The translations under genes and the position numbers were made by a program. From positions 16,611,152-16,675,151 of the forward strand of contig OW203743.1 of assembly GCA_934045075.1 (NCBI GenBank): 64,000 bases of DNA. Direction: 5' to 3'. Below, piece after piece: positions 10,429 to 20,911 of the stretch (its first letter is position 1; the number at the start of each line of letters is the position of its first letter). This stretch comes from Yponomeuta sedellus. Lineage: Eukaryota > Arthropoda > Insecta > Lepidoptera > Yponomeutidae. The notes below the pieces were generated by a model. That model saw only the letters and a program-made list of their open reading frames with translations. It did no database searches and was not told the DNA's origin.

Positions 10429-10660
10429 TTTAATGCACTAACCCGTGCTAAGGACAAATTTAAAAACCTATTTAGAGGCTAAAAATCCACCCTTGCCGGG
10501 ATTCGAACCCGCGACCTCTGGCTATCCGTGCCAGCGCTCTTCCAACTGAGCCAATGGGAGACTACTCGGCATCAGTGAAATTTCGAACCTCTTTACAATA
10601 CTCTGTATAACGTACATGCAGCGACATCTGGCTGAAGTAATTTGCATCACTTGCAAATAT
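10429..10660 (-). mobile_element. Family T1, unit 2 of the tandem pair (truncated)
   Basis: Starts TTTTAATGCACTAACCCGTGC directly after unit 1 and is truncated after GCATCACTTGCA. About 1.75 units in total; the right end in this orientation is the 5'-truncated side. Confidence 0.7.
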
Positions 10661-11151
10661 TATTTAAATTATTTTGTTTTTATATAGACTAGTGAGTAAC
10701 GTTGAGTAAGATAGTATGCAGTGAACGGAGTATACCGTAGCCAGAGCAGCGATAAACAATTTCGTCTCCAAGCTAAATAAAACAAACTGAGACATTCGTC
10801 TTTAGACAAATAGGATGAAACACTCAGGAGGCTTCAGCTCCTTTAGCATAAACGTGCCTATTCACTGACAGAAACAAGCAAACGCAATGGACATTATTTC
10901 TAGGGTTATGAATTGAGAAAGTTTCTTCCATTTCAATGGTTTCTTCTAGGATTTGGATATGAATGGTCACTAAATGAGAATATACTTTTTGGTTATTTTT
11001 TATATGTCCTAGTTTCGATACAGGTCATTCATTACGCCATCACAGATTAAAACAGAGTCAGAAACATCATTCATTTGAATCTCTCCAAATTTTTATTTTA
11101 CTCAAATTCTCTTAGTGTAGGACACCCTCGACGGAGTCGGTGTCGGTGTCG
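10661..11151. other. Unassigned sequence
   Basis: No gene recognised. The last ~50 bp (AGGACACCCTCGACGG near 11127) resemble AGGACACCCTCCGACC just after the next SINE (about 11553), consistent with a target duplication or with RTE sequence on both sides. Confidence 0.35.
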
Positions 11152-11543
11152 GGACGGTGGTAGCTCAGTGGGTAGAACCATAGACTGGCAAGCGAGAGCC
11201 CCAGGTTTGATCCCGAGTGCGGGCATGTACAAATGACTTTGTTTAATTTCAAAGTTACGTACATTTGCGAATTTGTAGTCGCAGTACCACACGCTAACTG
11301 TGAAGGAAAACATCGTGAGGAAACCCGCGGCTTGGTTGGCTCCGCACGTATTGACTAGTCTTTCCTGTGGGCTAGGCCGACTTAGCTGTCAGGATGGTAT
11401 AGGTGCTGGGCAAGCCTGCACCATCTATAAAACCATGTCCCAGGCACTACAGCATCGGAGTGGTCCCGTCACCCATCTAGTGTGAGTGAAGATACCACTG
11501 GACGCTGTATAAATCATCTCATCTCAGTAGATGCAAAAAAAAA
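11152..11543 (+). mobile_element. Family T2 tRNA-derived SINE, full length
   Basis: Best T2 copy: A-box TAGCTCAGTGGGTAG, B-box GGTTTGATCCC, body with ATGACTTTGTTTAATTTCAAAG and AGGAAAACATCGTGAGG, 3' part CACTGGACGCTGTATAAATC, and a poly(A) tail (about 11530-11539). Confidence 0.75.
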
Positions 11544-11547
11544 AGGC

Positions 11548-11658
11548 CAACCCAGGACACCCTCCGACCAAGTGGGATGACGATCTGCAAAAAACTGCAA
11601 TCAGATGCTGGATGAGGCAAGCTGAAGACAGGGCGCTATTGCGCTGATGATGATGATG
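11548..11658 (+). repeat. RTE-type LINE C-terminus and 3' end
   Basis: CACCCTCCGACCAAGTGGGATGACGATCT encodes HPPTKWDDDL, the GRPPTRWxDDL motif of RTE C-termini. GACAGGGCGCTATTGCGC and a (GATGAT)n tail follow. Decayed. Confidence 0.6.
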
Positions 11659-12147
11659 AATAGTGAAAATGGTAAAAAATAGTAAACAATTTTTTTCTGT
11701 AGGTTCTAGTATTTTAATTTTGCACTCCGTACTGTAATTCTATAAATGAACTCGTAATTGACTCCACTTTCATTTGAGCTCCCACTCGATATGGGAAACA
11801 AAAAACTTCTGACTTCTCGAAACACTTCTGCAAGTAAGCTTTCGTAGATCTTCTGCTAAATTAAACAAATTAAACACCCGTTCGCAATTTACTGAATTCA
11901 TCAAGAATTTCGTACTTGTTAAAATGTCATCGACAACGCTCTTCGGAGAGACAAGTGACGCACGACTTACTCAACTGCGAATACAAAGAAGGGTTATCGA
12001 ACTATATTGCTTTTATTTCATTGTTATGTAATACAATTATCATAATATATTTTTATTTCAGATACATGGCATCAATGTTTGTCTGTCATAAATTCATAAA
12101 TGTCAGTAAATTTATATTTTTGTGTATGCAAAGGTATACTTGAATAT
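11659..12147. other. Unassigned, AT-rich
   Basis: No gene recognised. The 75-codon frame at 11916 has no features of a real protein. Confidence 0.35.
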
Positions 12148-12242
12148 CATCATCATCATCATTAACCATTATGTCCCCACCGATGGGCACGGGTCTCTTC
12201 CTTGAGAAAGATTTAGGCTATACTCCACCACGGCCAGTGCGA
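12148..12242 (-). mobile_element. 5S-SINE subfamily B, 3' fragment
   Basis: A CATCATCATCATCATTAACC start and GTCTCTTCCTTGAGAAAGATT distinguish this subfamily (GATGAT tail; CTCAGGGAAGAG instead of GATGCAGGAAGAG). It stops about 20 bp before the minisatellite. Confidence 0.6.
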
Positions 12243-12260
12243 TCTCACTTATAAAGATCC

Positions 12261-15200
12261 AAGTAATCCTCGTCACTGCGTTACTGATTCAAGAAATCCT
12301 TGTCACTGTGCTACTGATTCAAGTAATCCTCGTCACTGCGCAACTGATTAAAAAAATTCTCGTCACTGCGCTACTGATTCAAGAAATCCTTGTCACTGTG
12401 ATACTGATTCAAGTAATGCTTGTCACTGCGCTACTGATTCAAGTAATCCTTGTCACTGCGCTACTGATTCAAGTAATACTTGTCACTGTGATACTGATTC
12501 AAGTAATCCTTGTCACTGTGCTACTGGTTCAAGTAATCCTTGTCACTGCGCTATTGATTCAAGAAATCCTTGTCGCTGCGCAAGTGATTCAAGAAATCCT
12601 TGTCACTGCGCTACTGATTCAAGTAATCCTTGTCACTGTGATACTGATTCAAGTAATCCTTGTCACTGTGCTACTGGTTCAAGTAATCCTTGTCACTGCG
12701 CAAGTGATTCAAGAAATCCTTGTCACTGCGCTACTGATTCAAGAAATCCTTGTCACTGTGATACTGATTCAAGTAATGCTTGTCACTGTGCTACTGATTC
12801 AAGTAATCCTTGTCACTGCGCTACTGATTCAAGTAATACTTGTCACTATGCTACTGATTCAAGTAATCCTTGTCACTGTGATACTGATTCAAGTAATCCT
12901 TGTCACTGCGCTACTGATTCAAGTAATACTTGTAACTATGCTACTGATTCAAGTAATCCTTGTCACTGTGATACTGATTCAAGTAATGCTTGTCACTGTG
13001 CTACTGATTCAAGTAATCCTTGTCACTGCGCTACTGATTCAAGTAATACTTGTCACTATGCTACTGATTCAAGTAATCCTTGTCACTGTGATACTGGTTC
13101 AAGTAATCCTTGTCACTGCGCTATTGATTCAAGAAATCCTTGTCGCTGCGCAAGTGATTCAAGAAATCCTCGTCACTGCGCTACTGATTCAAAAAATCCT
13201 TGTCACTGTGCTACTGATTCAAGTAATCCTTGTCACTGCGCTACTGATTCAAGAAATCCTTGTCACTGTGCTACTGATTCAAGTAATCCTTGTCACTGCG
13301 CTACTGACTCAAGTAATGTTTGCACTGCGCTACTGATTCAAGAAATCCTTGTCGCTGCGCAAGTGATTCAAGTAATCCTTGTCACTGCGCTCCTGATTCA
13401 AGTAATCCTTGTCACTGCGCTACTGATTCAAGAAATCCTTGTCACTGCGCTACTGATTCAAGTAATACTTGTCACTGTGATACTGATTCAAGTAATCCTT
13501 GTCACTGTGCTACTGGTTCAAGTAATCCTTGTCACTGCGCTATTGATTCAAGAAATCCTTGTCGCTGCGCAAGTGATTCAAGAAATCCTTGTCACTGCGC
13601 TACTGATTCAAGTAATCCTTGTCACTGTGATACTGATTCAAGTAATCCTTGTCACTGTGCTACTGGTTCAAGTAATCCTTGTCACTGCGCAAGTGATTCA
13701 AGAAATCCTTGTCACTGCGCTACTGATTCAAGAAATCCTTGTCACTGTGATACTGATTCAAGTAATGCTTGTCACTGTGCTACTGATTCAAGTAATCCTT
13801 GTCACTGCGCTACTGATTCAAGTAATACTTGTCACTATGCTACTGATTCAAGTAATCCTTGTCACTGTGATACTGATTCAAGTAATGCTTGTCACTGTGC
13901 TACTGATTCAAGTAATCCTTGTCACTGCGCTACTGATTCAAGTAAAACTTGTCACTATGCTACTGATTCAAGTAATCCTTGTCACTGTGATACTGATTCA
14001 AGTAATGCTTGTCACTGTGCTACTGATTCAAGTAATCCTTGTCACTGCGCTACTGATTCAAGTAATACTTGTCACTATGCTACTGATTCAAGTAATCCTT
14101 GTCACTGTGATACTGATTCAAGTAATCCTTGTCACTGTGCTACTGGTTCAAGTAATCCTTGTCACTGCGCTATTGATTCAAGAAATCCTTGTCGCTGCGC
14201 AAGTGATTCAAGAAATCCTCGTCACTGCGCTACTGATTCAAAAAATCCTTGTCACTGTGCTACTGATTCAAGTAATCCTTGTCACTGCGCTACTGACTCA
14301 AGTAATGTTTGCACTGCGCTACTGATTCAAGAAATCCTTGTCGCTGCGCAAGTGATTCAAGTAATCCTTGTCACTGCGCTCCTGATTCAAGTAATCCTTG
14401 TCACTGCGCTACTGATTCAAGAAATCCTTGTCACTGTTATACTGATTCAAGTAATGCTTGTCACTGTGCTACTGATTCAAGTAATGCTTGTCACTGTGCT
14501 ACTGATTCAAGTAATGCTTGTCACTGCGCTACTGATTCAAGTAATCCTTGTCACTGCGCTACTGATTCAAGTAATCCTTGTCACTGCGCTACTGATTCAA
14601 GAAATCCTTGTCACTGTTATACTGATTCAAGTAATGCTTGTCACTGTGCTACTGATTCAAGTAACGCTTGTCACTGCGCTACTGATTCAAGTAATCCTTG
14701 TCACTGCGCTCCTGATTCAAGTAATCCTTGTCACTGCGCTACTGATTCAAGAAATCCTTGTCACTGTTATACTGATTCAAGTAATGCTTGTCACTGCGCT
14801 ACTGATTCAAGAAATCCTTGTCACTGTGATACTGATTCAAGTAATCCTTGTCACTGTGCTACTGATTCAAGTAATGCTTGTCACTGCGCTCCTGATTCAA
14901 GTAATGCTTGTCACTGCGCTCCTGATTCAAGTAATCCTTGTCACTGCGCTACTGATTCAAGAAATCCTTGTCACTGTGATACTGATTCAAGTAATGCTTG
15001 TCACTGTGCTACTGATTCAAGTAATGCTTGTCACTGCGCTCCTGATTCAAGTAATGCTTGTCACTGCGCTCCTGATTCAAGTAATCCTTGTCACTGCGCT
15101 ACTGATTCAAGAAATCCTTGTCACTGTAATACTGATTCAAGTAATGCTTGTCACTATGCTACTGATTCAAGTAATGCTTGTCACTGCGCTCCTGATTCAA

Positions 15201-15588
15201 GTAATCCTTGTCACTGCGCTACTGATTCAAGAAATCCTTGTCACTGTGATACTGATTCAAGTAATGCTTGTCACTGTGCTAATGATTCAAGTAATGCTTG
15301 TCACTGCGCTCCTGATTCAAGTAATGCTTGTCACTGTGCTACTGATTCAAGTAATGCTTGTCACTGTGCTACTGATTCAAGTAATGCTTGTCACTGCGCT
15401 CCTGATTCAAGTAATCCTTGTCACTGCGCTACTGATTCAAGAAATCCTTGTCACTGTGATACTGATTCAAGAAATCCTTGTCACTGCGCTACTGATTCAA
15501 GAAATCCTTGTCACTGCGCTACTGATTCAAGAAATCCTTGGCACTGCGCTACTGATTTAAGTCATGCATGGCACTGCGCTACCGATTG
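12261..15588 (+). repeat. 30-bp minisatellite, 111 units
   Basis: The unit is AAGTAATCCTTGTCACTGCG plus CTACTGATTC. Counting by position gives 35 units of 30 bp, one of 29 bp (13311-13339), 32 of 30 bp, one of 29 bp (14300-14328) and 42 of 30 bp. Recurring variants are AAGAAA for AAGTAA, CCTGATTC, TGATACTG and TGTCGCTGCGCAAGTGATTC. The order of variants before 13311 and before 14300 is nearly the same, so a block of about 1 kb has itself been duplicated. Two forward frames lack stops because 30 is a multiple of 3. They would encode SSNPCHCATD or LLIQVILVTA decapeptides, but both 29-bp units shift the phase, no start or signal context is seen, and I do not call it coding. Confidence 0.95.
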
Positions 15589-15608
15589 TATTGAAAAATC
15601 AGTCTAAA

Positions 15609-15645
15609 TGTCTGTCTGCCCGTCCGTCCGCCGGTCCGTCTTTCT
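15609..15645 (+). repeat. CTGT/CCGT-rich microsatellite
   Basis: Short imperfect tetranucleotide run (CTGTCTGCCCGTCCGTCCG) adjoining the minisatellite. Confidence 0.6.
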
Positions 15646-15683
15646 TTGCGCAACACTAAATAGCGATTGTGTGTCAAATAAAC

Positions 15684-15752
15684 TTGATTAGTGTTAAATA
15701 CCTATTTAGAGGCTAAAAAATCCACCCATGCCGGGATTCGAACCCGCGACCT
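15684..15752 (-). mobile_element. Family T1 fragment
   Basis: CCTATTTAGAGGCTAAAAAATCC followed by the reverse B-box GGGATTCGAACCC. Ends at GACCT within the tRNA-like part. Confidence 0.65.
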
Positions 15753-16097
15753 TGATTAGTGTTCCCACTCTTCCTTTATATCCAGCTCTGTTACTCGATA
15801 GTCCCCGAGTTTGGATCCAGGGTCGCAGTCTACGAAGGTCAGGCGTTACGATAAAACGAATCCAGCAAATGAGATGTCGGCCGATTTGTCTTAATTCCTC
15901 TTCGTCTTTCAATGTTTTTTCGCGCACTTCGTTTTGAAGGCCAATTTTCTTTATAAGAAACGGGTAGGGGTTTTTAACACTAGACAGATAGATAGAATTG
16001 ACTAGTCACAGAATTATCTAATAAAAGCGCTCCTCCAGGAGTTTTATTTTAACTGAATGACAACGACACAGACTACTTTAGTCAGCGTTTAGGAAGA
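15753..16097. other. Unassigned sequence
   Basis: No gene recognised; the 69- and 73-codon frames overlap on opposite strands and start in SINE sequence. Confidence 0.35.
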
Positions 16098-16412
16098 ATA
16101 TAATCATGTGGGTACAGCGATATCATTCCGAAGTAAAAACCTAACTGCAAAGTAGGTACTCGGGGCTGCAAGTGATGCAAATTACTCCAGCCAGATACAG
16201 GCAGCGGCCTGTACGTAATACAGAGAATATTGTAAAGAGGCTCAAAATTTCACTGATGCCGCGTGAGTCGCCCATTAGCTCAGTTGGAAAGAGCGCTGGC
16301 ACGGATAGCCAGAGGTCACGGGTTCAAATCTCGGCATGCGTGGAATTTTTAGCCTCTAAATAGGTTTTTAAAATGGTCCTTAGCACGGGTTAGTGCATTA
16401 AAAAGAATATAA
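16098..16412 (+). mobile_element. Family T1 tRNA-derived retroposon, complete unit
   Basis: Begins TATAATCATGTGGGTACAG and ends TTAGTGCATTAAAAAG. At 16270-16343 a tRNA-like cloverleaf is intact: acceptor GCCCAT pairs with an ATGCGT-type 3' arm (one mismatch), D-stem GCTC/GAGC, anticodon stem CTGGC/GCCAG with 7-nt loop ACGGATA, and T-arm around GGTTCAAATCT. Pol III A-box TAGCTCAGTTGG. The position before the anticodon is C where real tRNAs have T, and the copy is embedded in repeat sequence, so it is a SINE and not a tRNA gene. Stop-free shadow frames (SVGKSAGTDSQRSR type) come from it. Confidence 0.8.
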
Positions 16413-16654
16413 TCGTTTTAGGAGTGCTTTAATCCTGTAACTTTTGATTTGGTTTTATTACATTTCAATAAGGTTTGGACTTTATTCTAAAGCGATAAGG
16501 TTCAACCTAAGGTGGTAACTATTATACCATCGCCTGGTAATTTAGGTTAAGGAATGACTTGTCTATATAAAGCCTTAATTTTGTTATTTATAGAGATAAA
16601 AAACTGCACTGAAAAATATTTTCTCTTTCTTTTTTCAGGACCCCGTGAGGAAGG

Positions 16655-16848
16655 CCAAGTCACACTTGGCTGGTTTTATCCGTAATAATCGTAACGAATC
16701 GACCTCTAGTTTTATGCACACACTAGACCTTGGGTGGCCTCAGGCACTGCAGCGTCCGAGTGGTCCCTTCAACCATTTAATGTGAATAAAGAGACCACTG
16801 GACGTTGCATAAATCGTAAATGCAAAGGCCATAGTTTGGGCTGGCCGT
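16655..16848 (+). mobile_element. Family T2 remnant, 3' part
   Basis: GCACTGCAGCGTCCGAGTGGTCCC and CACTGGACGTTGCATAAATC match the T2 3' end; the upstream part is degenerate. Confidence 0.55.
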
Positions 16849-16885
16849 GGTATGTCAAAATCTTCAAGAAGTCAAAAATATTTTC

Positions 16886-17020
16886 GATATCAACCCTTAT
16901 TATGTCCCCACTGCTGGGGCACGGGCCTCTTTCTGCATTGCAGGAACGTTAGGTTATACTCCACCACGGGGGCCAAGTCCAGCTTGGAGGAGGAATGTAA
17001 GGCAGTGGCGGGCCTTACCG
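16886..17020 (-). mobile_element. 5S-SINE 3' half
   Basis: Reverse copy (ATCAACCCTTATTATGTCCCC to CAGTGGCGGGCCTTACCG). It is joined head-to-head with the subfamily-B copy that follows. Confidence 0.7.
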
Positions 17021-17590
17021 TTTATGACTAACGCTAGTGGCATTTTTCCGAGCGGTTCCGTGCTTCGCAAGGCACGTTTGTAACGGTTTATAACTTTAAT
17101 AATTAATAAATAAACTCTGGAACGACTTTAGGTGTGGTTTTATTTGTAGAATTGTAGTAATATTAACAGAAAACTGGATAAAAACGGATAAACGGAGAAG
17201 CAGGTAAAAAGTCAGATCTGGTCAAAGCGTAAAGTAGTAGTGTGAAAAATGAGGGAAATCGAAGAATGAGTGACATACATAATTTAAATATTTGAAAATG
17301 ATAGATGGAAAAAGAAATAAAAATGGTGTAAAGAGGTTTGCACCGTTACACGTTAAGCTATTGGTGCCGGCTGCCGCCGATAGATGGCAGTCGTTAAGCC
17401 AAGTCAGAGGCCTTAGGGCGGCTTGAAAACTTCTGACTGTCAGACCAGCCACTAGTCTTACATGCCTCCACCAGTCCGGACTTGGCCCCTGTGGTAGAGT
17501 ATGGCCTATACCTTCCTCAGGGAAGAGACTCGTGCCCCTCGCTGGGGACAGAATGTATTGATGATGATGATGATGATTGGTTTCACGGTT
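17021..17590 (+). mobile_element. 5S-SINE subfamily B, interrupted by a 272-bp element
   Basis: Left part 17021-17078 (CTAACGCTAGTGGCATTTTTCC to GGCACGTT). Right part 17351-17590 (CGTTAAGCTATTGGTGCCGG to GACAGAATGTATTGATGATG). The two join in register on the 5S-SINE consensus across a 4-bp CGTT that is duplicated around the insertion. The tail is (GATGAT)n. 5'-truncated, lacking the 5S-like part. Confidence 0.75.
17079..17350. mobile_element. Solo-LTR-like element (or MITE), 272 bp, CGTT duplication
   Basis: Starts TGTAACGGT and ends ACCGTTACA, a 9-bp inverted repeat with TG...CA termini. It is flanked by CGTT on both sides (17075-17078 and 17351-17354) inside a 5S-SINE. TG...CA ends plus a 4-bp duplication fit a solo LTR of a Gypsy-type element, and AATAAA-like motifs are present. 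A second, partly 5'-degraded copy is at about 49480-49902. A MITE cannot be excluded. Coding frames here are not genes. Confidence 0.65.
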
Positions 17591-17624
17591 ATAAATAAAC
17601 ACTTCAGCTTTGGCTTTCAACCAG

Positions 17625-17770
17625 GTTTCCACCTGGTGGGATGACGATCTGCTAAAAACTGCCGGCAGATGCTGGATGCGGCAAGTTGAAGACAGGGCGC
17701 TATGGCGCTCATTAGGGGAGGGACATGTCCAGCAGCGGACTACATAATAAAGACTGAAGAAGAATAAGTT
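17625..17770 (+). repeat. RTE-type LINE C-terminus and 3' end
   Basis: CACCTGGTGGGATGACGATCTG (TWWDDDL-like), GCGGCAAGTTGAAGACAGGGC, then GGGACATGTCCAGCAGCGGAC and a GAAGAAGAA tail. It gives the family's complete 3' end. Confidence 0.65.
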
Positions 17771-17903
17771 ACTTAGACCTGACCATTGTACCCTTCGCTA
17801 CCCGTGTTACTACCCATCTTACTACCAGTGGTAAGATGAAACTACCCATCTTACTACCACTAGTGGGATGGGTATTTTCTTTTGCCCGTACACATCTGTA
17901 AGT

Positions 17904-18505
17904 CCAGACACTAGGGATTATCTGACGATGCTCTTCTTCAGCGTTAGCTAGTGTTATTGCTACTATAACTTACACTATTTTTTTTTTATTTTTAATGCAC
18001 TAACCCGTGCTAAGGAACAAATTTAAAAACTATTTAGAGGCTAAAAATTTCACCCATGCCGGGATTCGAACCCGCAACCTCTGGCTATCCGTGCCAGCGC
18101 TCTACCAATTGAGCCAATGGGCGACTCACGGCATCAGTGAAACTTCGAACCTCTTTACAATATTCTCTGTATTACGTACAGGCAGCGACATCTGACTTAA
18201 GCAAATTGCATTACTTACAGCCCCGACTACCTACTTTGCAGTTAGGTTTAACATCGGAACGATATCACTGTACCCACATGATTACACTATTTTTTTTTTA
18301 TTTTTAATGCACTAACCCGTGCTAAGGAACAAATTTAAAAACTATTTAGAGGCTAAAAATTTCACCCATGCCGGGATTCGAACCAGCAACCTACTATAAC
18401 TTCACAAATTCACATAACCTACAAAATAAAATCATCGGTACATATCAGGATTCGAACCAGGTCGAAAAGCCTTACGTTCTCACGTTCCACTACCATCGCT
18501 TCTGG
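17904..18505 (-). mobile_element. Family T2 SINE interrupted by a T1 dimer
   Basis: T2 sequence 17904-17971 (TATCTGACGATGCTCTTCTTC to CTACTATAACTT) resumes at 18391 with the same CTACTATAACTT and continues to a reverse tRNA-like head ending near 18505. The repeated 12 bp is the target duplication of the inserted T1 dimer. Confidence 0.7.
17972..18390 (-). mobile_element. Family T1 dimer with 12-bp target duplication
   Basis: One complete T1 unit (17972-18291) and a second truncated unit (18292-18390) are in head-to-tail order. The whole is flanked by exact CTACTATAACTT at 17960-17971 and 18391-18402. The tail side (left in this view) is the A/T-rich end and the other end is truncated inside the tRNA-like part. 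This is what target-primed retroposition of a dimeric transcript would give. Confidence 0.8.
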
Positions 18506-19031
18506 TCCCCATTTGAAGCTCCTTTGTGGATTAGAATCGTGTAATTATCGCTCCCAAAAGATCGCTTTGTGCATTCTCTTTGAAACCTTTCAGTACTGTG
18601 CTGAATGCTTAAATTACCAAAAATATCAATGGGTTTGATTAGACGAGTCGGTTTCACTTTCGCTCAAAGGAAGCTGTTACTTTGAGTTCGGTGTTGAGTG
18701 CCTATTACGCGCACCGTGTTTACTTTTTTGCAAGAAAGGAAACAAGAACACACTATTAAAATATCCTCCTAAGCCCTATTCTAAAAATAGGACATCACGA
18801 ATAACTTTCTTAATTCACACCCAATGATTTTGTCGGAAGTGCAGAACACTTACTGTTCCAGGTCCAATATTTTCCCCGTCATTTTTGGACAACGAGAAGA
18901 AAAGGTTCTTCAAAATCTACGTAGTAGAAGACTAGAAGTAACTGTTACCTCCAGGGCTTAGGAGGACACAGAAAAACTATCTTGAAAAAATATATTGATA
19001 TATATTTCTCGTTGAGAAATATTAATAGTCA
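18506..19031. other. Unassigned sequence
   Basis: No gene or repeat family recognised. Confidence 0.35.
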
Positions 19032-19382
19032 CCAAGCAAAACGCTCGTGGCCTAGCGAAGTGATTGGAATCAATCACTTGGAACAATCGTTAAGCAACAA
19101 CATGCGCGGTCAGGTAATGGATGGGTGACCATCTCGTGACTACCGCTAGTGGCATTTTTTCCGAGCGCTTCCGTGCTTTGTAAGGCACGCTAAGCCGTTG
19201 GTGCCGGCTGAAGGTAATGTCGGTCGCTAAGCCATGTCAGAGGCCTTATGGGCGGTTTGTTATCTTCTGACAGTAAGGCCCGCAACTGTCTTACAATCCT
19301 CCACCAACCCGGACTTGCCCCCGTGGTGGAGTATGGCCGAACCTTCCGGCGATGCAGGAAGAGACCCGTGCCCCAACAGTTG
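19032..19382 (+). mobile_element. 5S-SINE, lacking the last ~30 bp
   Basis: From CGCTCGTGGCCTAGCG through GTTAAGCAACAACATGCGCGG and GGATGGGTGACCAT to GTGCCCCAACAGT, where it runs into unrelated sequence. Confidence 0.8.
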
Positions 19383-19850
19383 ACCCGCCACGAGCGCTTC
19401 TCGTGTCTCTGTTAAGTATATGTGGCTGTAAAATAATTAAAGGAAACATTAAGTTATAAGAGCGCAACGTCATTTGTAAAAACAACAAATTCTTCTTGCC
19501 ATTAAAAAATTGCCATTGTCGTATCTCAAACAATAAATAAATCCTCTATAAATAGATGGGTTGTAGACGTATTTATGTGAGTATACTTAGAGCGGTTGCT
19601 TGCTTCTAATTATTCAGCCTTGCTGATTGAATAGTCTGATTGAAGTCAAAGTGGGGCTTCTGACAATTGATTCACGCCTTTAACGTGAAGAAAATAAAGT
19701 AAGTTTCTACATTAATCGCGCGTCTGACGCAAGTAATCCCACAGTCACTTCCATTTACTTGATAGATTTCGAGATCTTTCGTTCGATTATAAGCCATCAA
19801 ACGAAATATCTCGGAAAACAAACGTTGTTATGTATTAAATCGACATCATT
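19383..19850. other. Unassigned sequence
   Basis: AT-rich, with no gene seen. Confidence 0.35.
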
Positions 19851-19930
19851 ATCATCAACCCATTATGTCCCCATCGAGGGGCACGGGTCTCTTCCCTGAG
19901 AAGTGTAGGCCATACTTCGCTTCGTGCTTA
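19851..19930 (-). mobile_element. 5S-SINE subfamily B, 3' fragment
   Basis: ATCAACCCATTATGTCCCCATCG and CTTCCCTGAGAAGTGTAGGCC. Confidence 0.6.
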
Positions 19931-20007
19931 GAATGTAAGTATAAAAAAAATAGAACCTCACAAGCCTTTGCAAAGAACTTCTTACGAAGCTGTAATTTAT
20001 TTATAAT

Positions 20008-20190
20008 TGACTAGCTGACCCAGCGAACTTCGTACCGCCTAACAGTCGATTCTTAATTTTTTTATAATTTTTCTTCATCCATGTACTTCAAGGAATATTC
20101 TAAAAAAAAATAGCGAAATCGGTTCAGCTGCTCTAGAGATTTGCGCTTACCAACACAATTAGCGAATCGTTTTTATATAAATAGATTTAG
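20008..20190 (+). repeat. Dispersed retroposon fragment (AGCTGACCC...TATATAAATAGAT type)
   Basis: CTAGCTGACCCAGCGAACTTCGTACC to GAAATCGGTTCAGC and TTTTTATATAAATAGATTT. Pieces of the same kind occur at 35828-36000 and 50478-50560. This pattern is widespread in insect genomes; class not determined. Confidence 0.5.
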
Positions 20191-20699
20191 TCGTAATTCT
20201 AAAAACAACCAAAGTTCTAATTGTGTCCTCTGAGAATATTGGCAAAGTTTGATTGCAATCCGGCATGTCCTTTGTAAATTAAAACCAAAGTGCGGTTCTT
20301 TAGGGATCACCTCGTGGGGAATCCTCTTAGTTCTTTGAGATGATCGTCTAAACACGTTTAAGATTTTTTTGGAACAAATTAATATTCGCAAGCTGTGAAG
20401 CAAAATTACGTGTATAGTTTTATCGGCGAAAAAATGGACGATAAAACTGTAGGTATTTTGTAAGGTGATGTAAGTAATGTACCAAGCATATTATAACCCC
20501 ACGCCTGTATGCCAAAGGTCCATGGTCCAGGTCCATGAATATTTATTTATTTATTATTTATTGAGCTATATATTTATGTTTATATCTAAGTAGTTTTTTT
20601 TCTACAATTTAGTTTATTTATTTCTTCCATAGTTAGGTAGATTATTCAATATTTATATAGTATATTTTGTGCACGTATTTAGTGCTTTAAATGCTTTTT
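20191..20699. other. Unassigned, AT-rich
   Basis: Short frames on the minus strand lack recognisable domains. Confidence 0.35.
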
Positions 20700-20885
20700 A
20701 GTGCTTCTCCGACTCTCTAACTGGACATAGCTCTCCTCTAATGAGCGCCATAGCGCCCTATCTTCAGCTTGCCGCATCCAGCATCAGCCTACAGTTTTTC
20801 GCAGATCGTTATCCCACCTGGTAGGGGGGCGTCCTACGCTACGTTTGCCGAGTCGCACTCTCCACTCAAGAACATGCCTTCTTAC
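20700..20885 (-). pseudogene. RTE-type LINE C-terminus and 3' end
   Basis: On +, GGACATAGCTCTCCTCTAATG, GCTTGCCGCATCCAGCATC, ATCCCACCTGG and GTCCTACGCTACGTTTGCCG. In reverse this encodes the family's KRSVG...RWDDDL...CGKLK tail. Tail end truncated. Confidence 0.65.
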
Positions 20886-20911
20886 ATGTTGTTTCTTATA
20901 TAATGTCCTGT

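Noticed and set aside
12261..15588. CRISPR array
   Set aside because: Regular 30-bp repeats but no spacers between them, and the DNA is eukaryotic.
12308..15607. Open frames of 342, 746, 320 and 432 codons
   Set aside because: Products of the 30-bp minisatellite read in frames free of stops. Two 29-bp units break the phase; no signal, intron or codon pattern supports a protein.
16270..16343. tRNA gene
   Set aside because: The cloverleaf folds, but the base before the anticodon is C, the copy is embedded in a retroposon, and many similar copies exist; called as SINE T1.
16886..17590. Twin-priming inversion within one SINE copy
   Set aside because: Once the 272-bp insert is removed the right-hand copy has its own tail and belongs to subfamily B, so two separate insertions fit better.
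17222..17632. 136-codon reverse frame
   Set aside because: Runs across the solo-LTR-like element and 5S-SINE B; residues such as HHHHH come from the GAT tail.
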